Below, piece after piece: positions 39,456 to 47,463 of a stretch of DNA of 64,000 nucleotides; the first letter of the stretch is position 1; each line of letters starts with the position of its first letter. Both the position numbers and the translations under genes were made by a program. The notes below the pieces were generated by a model. That model was not told the origin of the DNA, ran no database searches, and saw nothing but the letters and a program-made list of their open reading frames with translations. Source of the stretch: JBOZRQ01 sp050789255 (GTDB lineage: Bacteria > Bacillota > Sulfobacillia > Symbiobacteriales > Symbiobacteriaceae); NCBI GenBank assembly GCA_050789255.1, contig JBOZRQ010000060.1, positions 328,035-392,034 on the forward strand, in the 5' to 3' direction.

Positions 39456-40334
39456 TCAGCGGGCGAGGTTGACCGGGATGACGGTGCTCAACCCCTGGCC
39501 GTACTGTACAGCCACGTCGATGCCGGTCGGGGCCTGCTGCGTGGTGAACTGAACCGCCAGACGGCCCGGACGGTCGGCCTGCGCCTGGAGCGGGAACTCG
39601 CCCAGCGGCTGATCGCCGGCCTTCGGCCGTGCCACCAGGCTGCCGACCGCTACGCAGGGGTTCGCCGGGGGCATCGGCGTCAGGGCTGTGACCTCGAAGC
39701 TGTTGTTTGCCCCTGCGGTGACGCTCAGCGTGGCATCGATCGTCAGCGAGTGGCCCAGAACAATGGGCTGAGGCGCCGCAGCGCGGCTTCCGCCGGGCAC
39801 GTCGGCCAGGATCCGGTACTGGAGGGCCGGCTCCGCAAGGAACCCTGCGCGGAACTGCTCCGCCTCGGGCGGCCAATAGACCATAGCCGGACCCGTGCGG
39901 TTCGGCGCGGTAACGTGGACCCGCCATAGCAGTCCCGGGCCTCCGGTAATGGGCACCTCGGCGGCGTAGCTCTGCTGGCCAAGGTCCCGCACGGTTGCCT
40001 CCTGCCAGGCGTCGCCAGCTCCCCGACGGTACTGCAAGTGCGAGCGGGTACCAGGGGTCCACTCCCTGAGGCTCCAGGAGACGGAGACCCGGTGTTCCCG
40101 GCAGGTCGGGTCCGGTGTCACCGTGACCTCGGGCCTGGTGAGCCACTCCGGAACCGCCTCCCGCTCGCGTAAGGCAGCATCGAGGTTGGACAGGGCCAGC
40201 TGGTTCTGGCGTGCGTCGGCCTCCTGGCGCTGCCGTAGATTGATCATCTCGGTCCGCAGTCCAGACTGATTGTGCACCGTCATGCCCTGCATGAGCACAA
40301 GCAAAACCAGAAGGTAGGGCGCCCACTTGTTCAT
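39456..40334 (-). CDS. Hypothetical membrane-anchored beta-domain protein
   Basis: A 292-residue protein with a short N-terminal signal anchor (residues 5-20), a predicted coiled coil (about 28-55, rich in Gln/Arg/Glu), then roughly 230 residues of beta-rich exported sequence resembling two Ig/fibronectin-like domains (SVSWSLREWTPGTRSHLQY, then LGHSLTIDATLSVTAGANNS). No enzyme motif is visible. ATG 40334 has GAGGTG upstream. Function unknown. Confidence 0.7.
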   Translation of the reverse strand: MNKWAPYLLVLLVLMQGMTVHNQSGLRTEMINLRQRQEADARQNQLALSNLDAALREREAVPEWLTRPEVTVTPDPTCREHRVSVSWSLREWTPGTRSHLQYRRGAGDAWQEATVRDLGQQSYAAEVPITGGPGLLWRVHVTAPNRTGPAMVYWPPEAEQFRAGFLAEPALQYRILADVPGGSRAAAPQPIVLGHSLTIDATLSVTAGANNSFEVTALTPMPPANPCVAVGSLVARPKAGDQPLGEFPLQAQADRPGRLAVQFTTQQAPTGIDVAVQYGQGLSTVIPVNLAR

Positions 40335-40362
40335 AAGATGTCACCTCATGAAAAGTGTTCCC

Positions 40363-41094
40363 CTAGTCCGTAAAAAGGCAGCGCGAATCGGCCGGCAGCG
40401 TTGATCGGCGCGGGGCAGAGCCATCCATGAAGGAGGGCAGGTTGGCCGACAGAGCGCGGTAAACGTCAGCAAAGCTATGCAGGGGGTAGTAGGGTGAGCC
40501 GTGCTCCTTCATGAACCTCTCCAGCCGGCCCTTCGCAAACACCCAGTCGGCATACCGGGCCGCGTAGAGGTCGCTGACCCCGTCCCCGATATAGATCACA
40601 CGCTTGCCGGCGTTCCTGAGCCGCCTGGCCACCTGGGCCTTACAGCAGGCACAGAAATCGCAGGCGGGGTTGCCGTGCGGGAAGAGCAGCTCCCCGGGGC
40701 GCTCCATCTCGTTGCAGATCACGGGCAGGTGGGACAGGCCCTCCCGGCCCAAAATCCGCTCGATATAAAAGCCGAACCCGTCGCTGACCACGGCCAGCGG
40801 GATCGACCGCTCCTCGCACCAGGCGGCGAAGGGGGCGAACTCGGGGTCGATGGTGATGGTGGCCGCCAGTTCGGCTGCCTGCACCGGATCGGCCCTGACC
40901 ATGGAGTCAAGCCAATACAGGCGGGTGCCGATCTGTTTGGTCGCAAAACGGCGAAGGGTCTCGGCCGACGGCGGGGCGAAGGTCTCGGTCACCAGGTCCC
41001 CGACGTCCACGCTGCTGATGGTGAAATCGAAGTCGGTCAAAACGATGAGCGGCGCCTGATCGGCGTCGCTCCAGAAGGTGCGGACCCTGTTCAT
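40363..41094 (-). CDS. HAD-family phosphatase, MtnX-like
   Basis: A 243-residue HAD-IB hydrolase. The nucleophile motif is D21-F-D23-F-T in VLTDFDFTIS, motif II is VVSDGFG, and motif IV is YIGDGVSDLYAA followed by ADWVFAK. This pattern, including the Cys-rich NPACDFCACCKA loop, matches the MtnX/phosphoserine-phosphatase-like group. MtnX works in methionine salvage, but no other salvage gene is present, so the substrate is open. Its ATG overlaps the end of the upstream peptidase gene by 4 bp. Confidence 0.82.
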   Translation of the reverse strand: MNRVRTFWSDADQAPLIVLTDFDFTISSVDVGDLVTETFAPPSAETLRRFATKQIGTRLYWLDSMVRADPVQAAELAATITIDPEFAPFAAWCEERSIPLAVVSDGFGFYIERILGREGLSHLPVICNEMERPGELLFPHGNPACDFCACCKAQVARRLRNAGKRVIYIGDGVSDLYAARYADWVFAKGRLERFMKEHGSPYYPLHSFADVYRALSANLPSFMDGSAPRRSTLPADSRCLFTD

Positions 41095-42131
41095 CGCTTC
41101 AGGTACTCCAGCATGAGCCAGGCGGTGCGCTCCAGGGAGTCCACATGGCAGCGCTCGTAGCTGTGGGAGGCGTCGATGCCGGGGCCCACCAGGGCGGTCT
41201 TGAACTGGCCGCCGGCCCGCAGCGCAGCGCTGGCGTCCGAACCGTAGTACGGGTAGATGTCGACCTTATACGGGATGCCCTGGTCGGAGGCCAGGTACTG
41301 CAGCCGCCGGGTCAACTCGTAGTCGTACGGGCCGCTGCTGTCCTTGGCGCAGATGGTGACCGAGTACTCGTCGCCGGTCTGGCCGTTGCCGACCACGGCC
41401 ATATCGAGGGCGATCATTTCAGCGGTTTCGGGCGGGAAGCCCATTGCAGCACCGTGGCCGACCTCTTCGTAATTGGAGATGAAGAAGTGGGTGGTGGCGG
41501 CCAGCTTGACATTCTCCTCGCGAATCAGCTTGGCCAGGCCCAGCAGAATGGCTGCGCAGGCCTTGTCGTCGAGGTGGCGGGACTTGATGAAGCCGCTCTG
41601 CGTGTACTGGGTACGAGGGTCCAGGGAGATGAAGTCCCCGACCTGGATGCCCAGCGCCTCCACGTCGGCCCGGGAGTGGACCCGCTCGTCGAGCCGGACC
41701 TCCAGGTTCTCCTCGTCGCGCTCCTGCTTGTAGTGCTCTTGCCCGTGGACGTGGGTGCTGGCCTTGGTCACCAGCACCGTGCCGGAGATGGCCCGGCCGT
41801 CGTGGGTATGTACGAGGACATACTCGCCCTCAATCGTGTTGCCGGAGTAGCCGCCAATGCGGGTCAGCTTGAGCCGGCCGTTTGACTTGAGCTCCTTGAC
41901 CATGGCGCCCAGGGTGTCCACGTGGGCGGAGAGGGTGCGGGGGTTCTGGGTGTCGGCGCCGGGGAGGGTGGCCAGCAGGGCGCCCTTCTTGGTGCGGCGG
42001 GTCTCTACACCGAGCCGGCTGAACTCACGTTCCATGTAGTCGATGGCCGCATGGGCGAACCCGGTCGGGCTGGGAATTTGGCAGAGCTCCACGGTCTGCC
42101 GAGCGATGTACTCCACATCGATCTTTGCCAC
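41091..42131 (-). CDS. M42 family metallo-aminopeptidase
   Basis: A 346-residue cytosolic aminopeptidase of the M42 (FrvX/glutamyl aminopeptidase/TET) family, active as a dodecamer with two metals. Metal ligands and catalytic residues lie in AHVDTLG, HLDDKACAAILLGL, NYEEVGHGA, IALDMAVVG and GIDASHSYERCH. It degrades short peptides after the main proteases. It has AGGAGG before ATG 42131. Translational overlap with the phosphatase gene suggests a two-gene operon. Confidence 0.92.
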   Translation of the reverse strand: MAKIDVEYIARQTVELCQIPSPTGFAHAAIDYMEREFSRLGVETRRTKKGALLATLPGADTQNPRTLSAHVDTLGAMVKELKSNGRLKLTRIGGYSGNTIEGEYVLVHTHDGRAISGTVLVTKASTHVHGQEHYKQERDEENLEVRLDERVHSRADVEALGIQVGDFISLDPRTQYTQSGFIKSRHLDDKACAAILLGLAKLIREENVKLAATTHFFISNYEEVGHGAAMGFPPETAEMIALDMAVVGNGQTGDEYSVTICAKDSSGPYDYELTRRLQYLASDQGIPYKVDIYPYYGSDASAALRAGGQFKTALVGPGIDASHSYERCHVDSLERTAWLMLEYLKR

Positions 42132-42225
42132 GTTTGCGCTACCTCCTCAGGAATTACGCTACCAGTGTACCACGGGGCCATTCGGGTGTCATTGTGATTG
42201 TTCCCTGGAGGTTTCCATCCCTCCT

Positions 42226-42234
42226 TGGTATACT
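42226..42234 (+). promoter_or_regulatory. Extended -10 promoter before the gene at 42269
   Basis: TTGGTATACT (TG-n-TATACT) lies 35 bp before the start codon, identical to the element before panB. Confidence 0.5.
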
Positions 42235-42268
42235 AAAGGCAGAATGCTCAGAAAGGCGGGTGCTCCCG

Positions 42269-42649
42269 GTGCGTCTTGCCCTGTACTTCATCTCTGCGGT
42301 TGTTCACCTCTCAGCGGCACTTGGCATGGCGCTGCTGGCGCGCCTGACCACCGACCCGCTGCTCTTTGCCCTGGGGGGCGCCTTTCTGAGCGGGTGCATC
42401 TCCGGGGCGTGGCTGCTGGGGCGGGCCGTGGGCGCCGGGCTGCCGCGCCCGCAGACCGGAAAGGCCCTGATCGCCTTTGCGGCCCCCGCCGCCCTGGTTA
42501 ACCTGTGGCAGGGGCACTGGCTGGCCGGCGCATGGAGTTTGGTGGTGCTGGCGGCCGGCCTCGGGTTCGCTGTGCGCATCTTCCCATCCACATACCGGCA
42601 GCGGCGGGCTTTGCCCCACGGACCGGTGCGTCCTCCCATGAGCCGATAG
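42269..42649 (+). CDS. Small hypothetical membrane protein
   Basis: A 126-residue integral membrane protein with four hydrophobic segments (about residues 2-25, 28-50, 58-75 and 80-98) and a basic tail. I do not recognise a family. GTG 42269 is preferred because AAAGGCGGG is upstream and it begins directly with the first helix; the frame is open to 42125, overlapping the divergent peptidase gene. Confidence 0.6.
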   Translation: MRLALYFISAVVHLSAALGMALLARLTTDPLLFALGGAFLSGCISGAWLLGRAVGAGLPRPQTGKALIAFAAPAALVNLWQGHWLAGAWSLVVLAAGLGFAVRIFPSTYRQRRALPHGPVRPPMSR

Positions 42650-42710
42650 CGCCCACAGGCATGGACGAGCCCGCCCCAAGCCACACTAGCCGCTAGGAGG
42701 CGATGGAACC

Positions 42711-43064
42711 TTGGGGCACACGGTGGTTGGGCTCTTCAAACACAGCGGCGACGCCGATTTAGTGGCGGCATACCTGCGCGACGAGTACACCCTGGCAGCC
42801 GATGAGCTGGACATCATCGGGGAGGCGGAGTGGGAGAATATGACCCCGCCGGCCCCCGAAGGGGAGTCCGCCTGGTACCTGACCGCTGCAACCGGGGCGA
42901 TCGGGATCGGCGACGAGAACCCGGTGGGCAAGCGGTGGGGGGACAAGCTCTACGAAGGCAACACCTTGGTGGTGGCCCGTGCCTATGACCCGGACATCGC
43001 GCAGTCGATCGCCAGGGACCTGCGGGTGCATGGCGCCGACCGAATCGACCTGCTGCCGCACTAA
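42711..43064 (+). CDS. Hypothetical small soluble protein
   Basis: A 117-residue soluble protein. The N-terminal TVVGLFKHSGDADLVAAYLR and the C-terminal TLVVARAYDPDIAQSIARDL show two similar beta-alpha units, reminiscent of general-stress or ferredoxin-like small proteins; the middle is Pro/Gly-rich. The start is TTG 42711 with AGGAGG 10 bp upstream. No function can be assigned. A strong terminator follows. Confidence 0.66.
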   Translation: MGHTVVGLFKHSGDADLVAAYLRDEYTLAADELDIIGEAEWENMTPPAPEGESAWYLTAATGAIGIGDENPVGKRWGDKLYEGNTLVVARAYDPDIAQSIARDLRVHGADRIDLLPH

Positions 43065-43070
43065 AAGGAT

Positions 43071-43106
43071 GACCGGGCGCCCTACATCGGGCGCCCGGTC
43101 TCGTTT
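43071..43106 (+). terminator. Terminator
   Basis: A 12-bp stem GACCGGGCGCCC / GGGCGCCCGGTC with a 6-nt loop, followed by TCGTTTC. Confidence 0.87.
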
Positions 43107-43172
43107 CGCCTCTTCATCTACTGGGATAAATTCGCAGTTTCCAGTCCTTATCAAAAATTCTCAGCGCGGCAA

Positions 43173-43201
43173 GCAGGAAGTTGGGAAAAATTAGGGAATA
43201 G
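43173..43201 (+). promoter_or_regulatory. Sigma-H-like promoter before the TPR/peptide pair
   Basis: GCAGGAAGT, 11 bp, AGGGAATAG. The B. subtilis sigma-H consensus is RnAGGAwWW, 11-12 bp, RnnGAATww; each half has one mismatch at its edge. It ends 67 bp before the GTG start of the TPR gene, in an A-rich patch that contrasts with the flanking GC-rich DNA. Confidence 0.6.
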
Positions 43202-43268
43202 AGAACGAAGCTGAAGGGCACTGCCAGGGGGAACCGCCTCCGAGTCTGAGTGTTGGAGGGGGATTTTG

Positions 43269-44210
43269 GTGGTTGACTACGGTAAGCTGTTGGCCGCTGC
43301 GGCCCGGGGCGAAGCCGACTTCGTCCTGCAGCACGCCGACGGCGTCCTCATGAATGGCGACTGCCCGCCGGAGAAGGTGGGTTGGGTCTTCTATTTGAAG
43401 AGCGATGCAGCGCAAACCGCCGACAAGGTCGTCCTGGCCATTGCCGCGGGTGAACAGGCGCTGTCGTGGGCGCAACAGCACAGCGACATCGACCTCGAAG
43501 GCCGTGTTCGGCTCTGCCTTAGCAACTCGCTGCTGCGCATTGGCCGTGTGGCCGATGCGGCCTCGCTCCTTGAGGCCTATGTGGCCTGCCTGGATCAGCA
43601 CGCCGCCTGGAAACAGTTTGAGGATATCGCCCGGTACAACCTCGCCGTTGCGTACCGGCATTCCGGCCGGCTGAGCGAGGCGGTGCAGCAGTACCGTCGC
43701 GCCCTGGAGCTCCCCGAGTCTCGCGTGGGCCTGAAGCCGCAAATCCGGCAGAACCTGGCCTGGGCGCTCATTCTGCTCGGCGACGCCGAGGGGGCCCGTG
43801 AGCAGCTCGAGGCAGTGGCCGAGAACGTCCGCGAAACGCTTTCGCTCAGCCGCCTCACCTCGCTATGGGTCGACAAGGCCGCCCTCAGCCTCCTCGATGG
43901 CGACATCGCCAAGGCCAAGGCTGCCTGCCAGCAAGTGCTCGACGCGCTTGACGATCGGCAGCGCAGGACCCACTTGTCCACCACCTATATTACATTGGGC
44001 CGAATCGCTCTCGTTGAGGGGCAGCGGGAGGAGGCCCAGCGCTGCTCGATGGTCGCCCGTAACCACGCAGAGAAGGCCGAGCGGTGGGACCTGCATAACG
44101 AAGCGACCCGCCTCTGGATCGACGCGTCAGAGAAAGGAGGGACACCCCATGAGGAAACTGTTCTGGCTACTGCTGCTCGCTTGCTTGTTATCGGTCGTAA
44201 TAACCGGTAG
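43269..44210 (+). CDS. TPR protein, candidate Rap-like peptide receptor
   Basis: A 313-residue, wholly helical cytoplasmic protein with about five tetratricopeptide-type repeats between residues 85 and 290 (for example ARYNLAVAYRHSGRLSEAVQ and RQNLAWALILLGDAEGAREQ). The first 80 residues look like a helical bundle and contain no helix-turn-helix. So it resembles Rap-type members of the RRNPP family, which bind partner proteins rather than DNA, although it is shorter than Bacillus Raps. I chose GTG 43269 with GGAGGGGGA upstream. Its last 62 bp overlap a small exported-peptide gene in the +1 frame. CCTCC at 43237-43241 could pair with the ribosome site. Confidence 0.75.
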   Translation: MVDYGKLLAAAARGEADFVLQHADGVLMNGDCPPEKVGWVFYLKSDAAQTADKVVLAIAAGEQALSWAQQHSDIDLEGRVRLCLSNSLLRIGRVADAASLLEAYVACLDQHAAWKQFEDIARYNLAVAYRHSGRLSEAVQQYRRALELPESRVGLKPQIRQNLAWALILLGDAEGAREQLEAVAENVRETLSLSRLTSLWVDKAALSLLDGDIAKAKAACQQVLDALDDRQRRTHLSTTYITLGRIALVEGQREEAQRCSMVARNHAEKAERWDLHNEATRLWIDASEKGGTPHEETVLATAARLLVIGRNNR

Positions 44211-44292
44211 CAGTTGGGCTTCAGAGGGCGTCGGCACCAGTCCGCCCATTACAACCAAGACCCTTGGCTCCGCATGGTACAACCAAAAGTAA
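44149..44292 (+). CDS. Exported 47-aa pro-peptide, candidate Phr-like signal
   Basis: A 47-codon gene overlapping the 3' end of the TPR gene by 62 bp. AAAGGAGG ends 8 bp before ATG 44149, a better site than most genes here. The product has a basic start (MRK), a hydrophobic core (LFWLLLLACLLSVVI) and a signal-peptidase-like S-W-A site, so cleavage after A24 would release a 23-residue pro-peptide ending in GSAWYNQK. Size, signal and overlap mirror rap-phr pairs, in which the active peptide is the C-terminal end after further proteolysis. No other family fits. Confidence 0.72.
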   Translation: MRKLFWLLLLACLLSVVITGSSWASEGVGTSPPITTKTLGSAWYNQK

Positions 44293-44313
44293 ACTAACGG
44301 AACCTAGACATGA

Positions 44314-44347
44314 AAAGGCGGCGACCAGTTAGTTGGTCGCCGCCTTT
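44314..44347. terminator. Bidirectional terminator between peptide gene and tatA
   Basis: A 14-bp stem AAAGGCGGCGACCA / TGGTCGCCGCCTTT with a 6-nt loop and A/T flanks on both sides. It serves the peptide gene on the plus strand and tatA on the minus strand. Confidence 0.87.
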
Positions 44348-44362
44348 GCTGTGCGGACAGCG

Positions 44363-44575
44363 TTAGCTCTTCGCCTCAGAGTCGGAACGTGTGACGGCAG
44401 TGACCTCGTCGGAGGCAGCCTTGGTGACCTCTTCGGTAATGCTTTGGGTCGCCTTCTTGAACTCGCGGATCCCCTGACCGAGGCTGCGCCCAAGTTCGGG
44501 CAGCTTGGAGGGCCCGAAAATAACCAGCGCCACCAAGATAATCAGGATAAGCTCGCCGGGACCAATATTCTCGAG
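44363..44575 (-). CDS. tatA: Twin-arginine translocase subunit TatA, start codon unresolved
   Basis: The minus-strand frame encodes a clear TatA: ENIGPGELILIILVALVIFG, then PSKLPELGRSLGQGIREF, then an acidic-basic amphipathic tail, about 70 residues. TatA forms the pore for folded twin-arginine substrates. Unusually, the frame has no ATG, GTG or TTG near the expected start: the codons before ENIGP are GCC TTC CTC. ATT at 44566-44564 and CTC at 44575-44573 are in frame, and an ATG/GTG pair just upstream is in another frame. This is a rare start, a one-base error or a recent frameshift. No tatC is in the window. Confidence 0.72.
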   Translation of the reverse strand, partial: LENIGPGELILIILVALVIFGPSKLPELGRSLGQGIREFKKATQSITEEVTKAASDEVTAVTRSDSEAKS

Positions 44576-44585
44576 GAAGGCACAT

Positions 44586-44873
44586 CCCTCGCTTTCATTC
44601 GGCCCTACGTTCGGACAAACCCATCCTACTACCGTTGCGAACGATTGTCTATCCCTTCCGTGACGTGAAATTGGAGTCGCCGCCGACTGGCAGAACTGTG
44701 CTCGGCTGGCGAAAGCTATGCGACAGGGCAGAATGTTCCAAATCCAAAGCCGCAGGAGATGTCATTCACCCCCCGAATCTCTATCCCTACCGTACGATAC
44801 ACGAATAGTTCCACGTTATTACAAATGTGTACGTATAAGCTTCGTGATAGAGAAAGATGGGGGACTACAACAC
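44586..44873. other. Intergenic region before the subtilase gene
   Basis: 288 bp that separate tatA from the protease gene. It contains an AT-rich patch (44790-44850) with a possible -10 TATAAG near 44835, but no -35 at good spacing and no strong hairpin. I see no gene in it; a frame open from 44718 runs into the protease but lacks a ribosome site. Confidence 0.5.
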
Positions 44874-47381
44874 ATGAAAAAGGGCCGTATGCTAGCGTTA
44901 ATGACCGCGGCTTCGGTGCTCGCCGGCTCCTTTGGCGCCCCGGCATTCACGGCCCCCCGCGATGGCGCTCCGGTCAATCTGCCGGTGCGGCTAAAGCATG
45001 GGACCGTCTATATGACCTCGAATCGGTCCATGGTCGCCATGCAGGCCGCCCCGGCGGATGCTCAGGGCCGTGGGCTCTACATCGTCCAGTTTACGGGCGC
45101 CGTGAAGGAGGCCGATAAGGCGGCGCTGACGAGCATGGGCGCCGATCTGGGCGACTACCTGCCCGAGAACGCCTTCCTGGTGCGCATGCAGAGCAGCCTG
45201 GTGGGGCAGGTGAAGGGGCTGGGCTTCGTGGAGGGCGTGACCGAGTACACCCCTGTCATGAAGATCGACCGGGAACTGAAGGGGATCGGCGCCGAGGTCA
45301 GCACGCAGGTCCGTGTTACGACCTTCGGCGGCGGGACCCTGACCGCCAGCGTTGACGGCGACGGGGTCGCCCAGCTCGCCGCCAACCCGGATGTGGTCTA
45401 CGTCGAACCGGTGCACCATCACAAGATCCTCAATGACAAGGCGACCGGGATCATGGGCGTTACCAAGGCCTGGAGCGGGGGCATGAACGGCGAGGGCCAG
45501 GTGGTGGCGATCACCGACACGGGCCTGGATACCGGCAAGAACGACTCGTCGTTGCACCCGGACTTCCAGGGGCAGGTGAAGGCGATTTACGCCCTGGGCA
45601 AGCCCGGCGACGCCTCGGACACCCTGGCGCACGGCACGCACGTGGCGGGCTCGGTGCTGGGCACCGGCGCTGCCTCGAACGGCCTCTTCAAGGGCGCCGC
45701 CCCCGGCGCCAAGCTGGTCTTCCAGGCGGTCGAGGATAGCAAGGGCGGCCTGGGCGGCATCCCCGAGGACCTGGGCACGCTCTTCAAGCAGGCCTACGGG
45801 GCCGGCGCCCGCATCCACTCCAACTCCTGGGGTGTTCCCGCCGAGTCGGGCGGTACGGTCTACGACGCCCAGTCCGCCGCGGTCGACAAGTTCATGTGGG
45901 AGAATCCGGACTACACCATTCTTTTTGCCGCTGGCAACGACGGCGACTACGACCGCAACGGATCGACCAACTACGGCACCATCTCGACGCCCGGCACCGC
46001 CAAGAATGCGATTACCGTGGGGGCTTCCCAGAACGACCGCCCGGACCAGAAGATGGGCACCAACATCCGCGACATGGCCTCGTTCTCCAGCCGCGGCCCC
46101 ACCGGCGACAACCGAGTGAAGCCCGACGTGGTCGCTCCGGGCACCTGGATTGTGTCGGCCCGTTCCAGCAAGGCCTCGGACGAGCATTTCTGGGCCTTGC
46201 ATGAGAGCAACACCAAGTACGGCTACATGGGCGGCACCTCCATGGCCACGCCGCTGACGGCCGGCGCCACCGCCGTGACCCGTCAGTACTTCGTCGAAAA
46301 GCTGGGCGTGACCCCCAGGGCATCCCTTTTGAAGGCGACCCTGATCAACGGCGCCGCCGCCATGGACTCCGGCCTCACCTGGAAGGACACCGGCTGGGGC
46401 CGGGTCGACCTGAACCAGAGCCTCTACGCCCGCCCGTTCAAGTTCGTCAACGAGGAGAGGGCCCTGCAGACCGGCGAGGCGCAAAGCTACTCCTACACCG
46501 TGAAGAAGGGCCAGCCGCTGAAGGTGACGCTGGTTTGGACAGACTACCCCGCTAACCCGGCGGCGGAAAGGACGCTGGTTAACGACCTGGACCTGACCGT
46601 AAAGGGCCCGGACGGTCAGGAGGTACTGGGCAACCATATGCTCGGCGCCGGGGTTGACCACACCAACAACGTGGAGAACGTGGTGGTCGCAGCGCCCGTC
46701 GACGGCACCTACACGGTCTCGGTGAAGGCGTACAACGTGCCCCAGGGCCCGCAGCGCTTCGCCCTGGTGGTAGCCGGTAACGTGGACGGCGGCGCCACAC
46801 AGCGCCAGTCGATCCAGTTCACTGGCAAGCTCGCTGGCCTGAGCCAGACGGATCGGTACTACGTGGATGTGAAGGCGCCGGGCAAGGTGACGGCAGAGCT
46901 CGGCCTGCTCAGCGCTGCCAACGCCACCCTGACAGTCACCGACCCCAGCGGGCGCCAGGTGGCCACCGGCAAGGCCGGCCTGAGTTTTGACGCCGTGGCC
47001 ACGGGTACCTATACCATTAGCGTGGTCAGTAGCAGCGGCTGGTCGGATTATGCGTTGAAGGTGATCTACCCGCCGGCGCCGGGCACCAAGGTGACCGCCA
47101 AGACCGGCAGCCTGAACGAGGGCGCCACCCGCTCGGAGGTTCACACGGTCACCATGAGCAAGGCCGGCAGCCTTAACGCAATCTTGACCGCCACGGACCC
47201 CCGGGCCGACCTTGACCTGTACGTGGTTGACGCCTCCGGGCGCACGGTCGGCCGGGCGATCAGCCCGAACCTCAACCCCGAGACCGTGTCGCTGAAGCTG
47301 AGCGCCGGCACCTACCGGATCTATGCCGTGGCTGACAGCGGCAAGGCGGATTACCAGTTGACGATCATTCACCCCGAGTAA
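44874..47381 (+). CDS. Secreted subtilisin-family (S8) serine protease with C-terminal PPC domains
   Basis: An extracellular protease of 835 residues. It has a signal peptide (residues 1-27), a pro-region with an inhibitor-like fold (about 60-130), and the S8 domain (about 200-480) with catalytic D215 (AITDTGLDTG), H253 (AHGTHVAGS) and S456 (GGTSMATP), plus oxyanion N355 (AAGNDGD). From about 480 it has a jelly-roll P-like region (VTLVWTDYPANP) and two pre-peptidase C-terminal-like domains (about 620-725 and 735-835). I chose ATG 44874 at the signal peptide, with GGGGG upstream. Confidence 0.92.
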   Translation: MKKGRMLALMTAASVLAGSFGAPAFTAPRDGAPVNLPVRLKHGTVYMTSNRSMVAMQAAPADAQGRGLYIVQFTGAVKEADKAALTSMGADLGDYLPENAFLVRMQSSLVGQVKGLGFVEGVTEYTPVMKIDRELKGIGAEVSTQVRVTTFGGGTLTASVDGDGVAQLAANPDVVYVEPVHHHKILNDKATGIMGVTKAWSGGMNGEGQVVAITDTGLDTGKNDSSLHPDFQGQVKAIYALGKPGDASDTLAHGTHVAGSVLGTGAASNGLFKGAAPGAKLVFQAVEDSKGGLGGIPEDLGTLFKQAYGAGARIHSNSWGVPAESGGTVYDAQSAAVDKFMWENPDYTILFAAGNDGDYDRNGSTNYGTISTPGTAKNAITVGASQNDRPDQKMGTNIRDMASFSSRGPTGDNRVKPDVVAPGTWIVSARSSKASDEHFWALHESNTKYGYMGGTSMATPLTAGATAVTRQYFVEKLGVTPRASLLKATLINGAAAMDSGLTWKDTGWGRVDLNQSLYARPFKFVNEERALQTGEAQSYSYTVKKGQPLKVTLVWTDYPANPAAERTLVNDLDLTVKGPDGQEVLGNHMLGAGVDHTNNVENVVVAAPVDGTYTVSVKAYNVPQGPQRFALVVAGNVDGGATQRQSIQFTGKLAGLSQTDRYYVDVKAPGKVTAELGLLSAANATLTVTDPSGRQVATGKAGLSFDAVATGTYTISVVSSSGWSDYALKVIYPPAPGTKVTAKTGSLNEGATRSEVHTVTMSKAGSLNAILTATDPRADLDLYVVDASGRTVGRAISPNLNPETVSLKLSAGTYRIYAVADSGKADYQLTIIHPE

Positions 47382-47393
47382 GGGTCCACCCGA

Positions 47394-47437
47394 CCAGACC
47401 AGGCGACCGCTTCCACGGAAGGCGGCGCCTGGTCTGG
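47394..47437 (+). other. Long hairpin after the protease gene
   Basis: CCAGACCAGGC can pair with GCCTGGTCTGG with a large inner loop. No T-run follows, so it may be a weak or factor-dependent terminator, or an mRNA end protector. Confidence 0.45.
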
Positions 47438-47463
47438 CACGTTGTAAGGAGGGTCTTCCAGGT

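Noticed and set aside
44376..44585. 69-codon minus-strand frame starting at an ATG over tatA
   Set aside because: It is in the wrong frame and gives no TatA similarity; the neighbouring frame encodes TatA but lacks a start codon.
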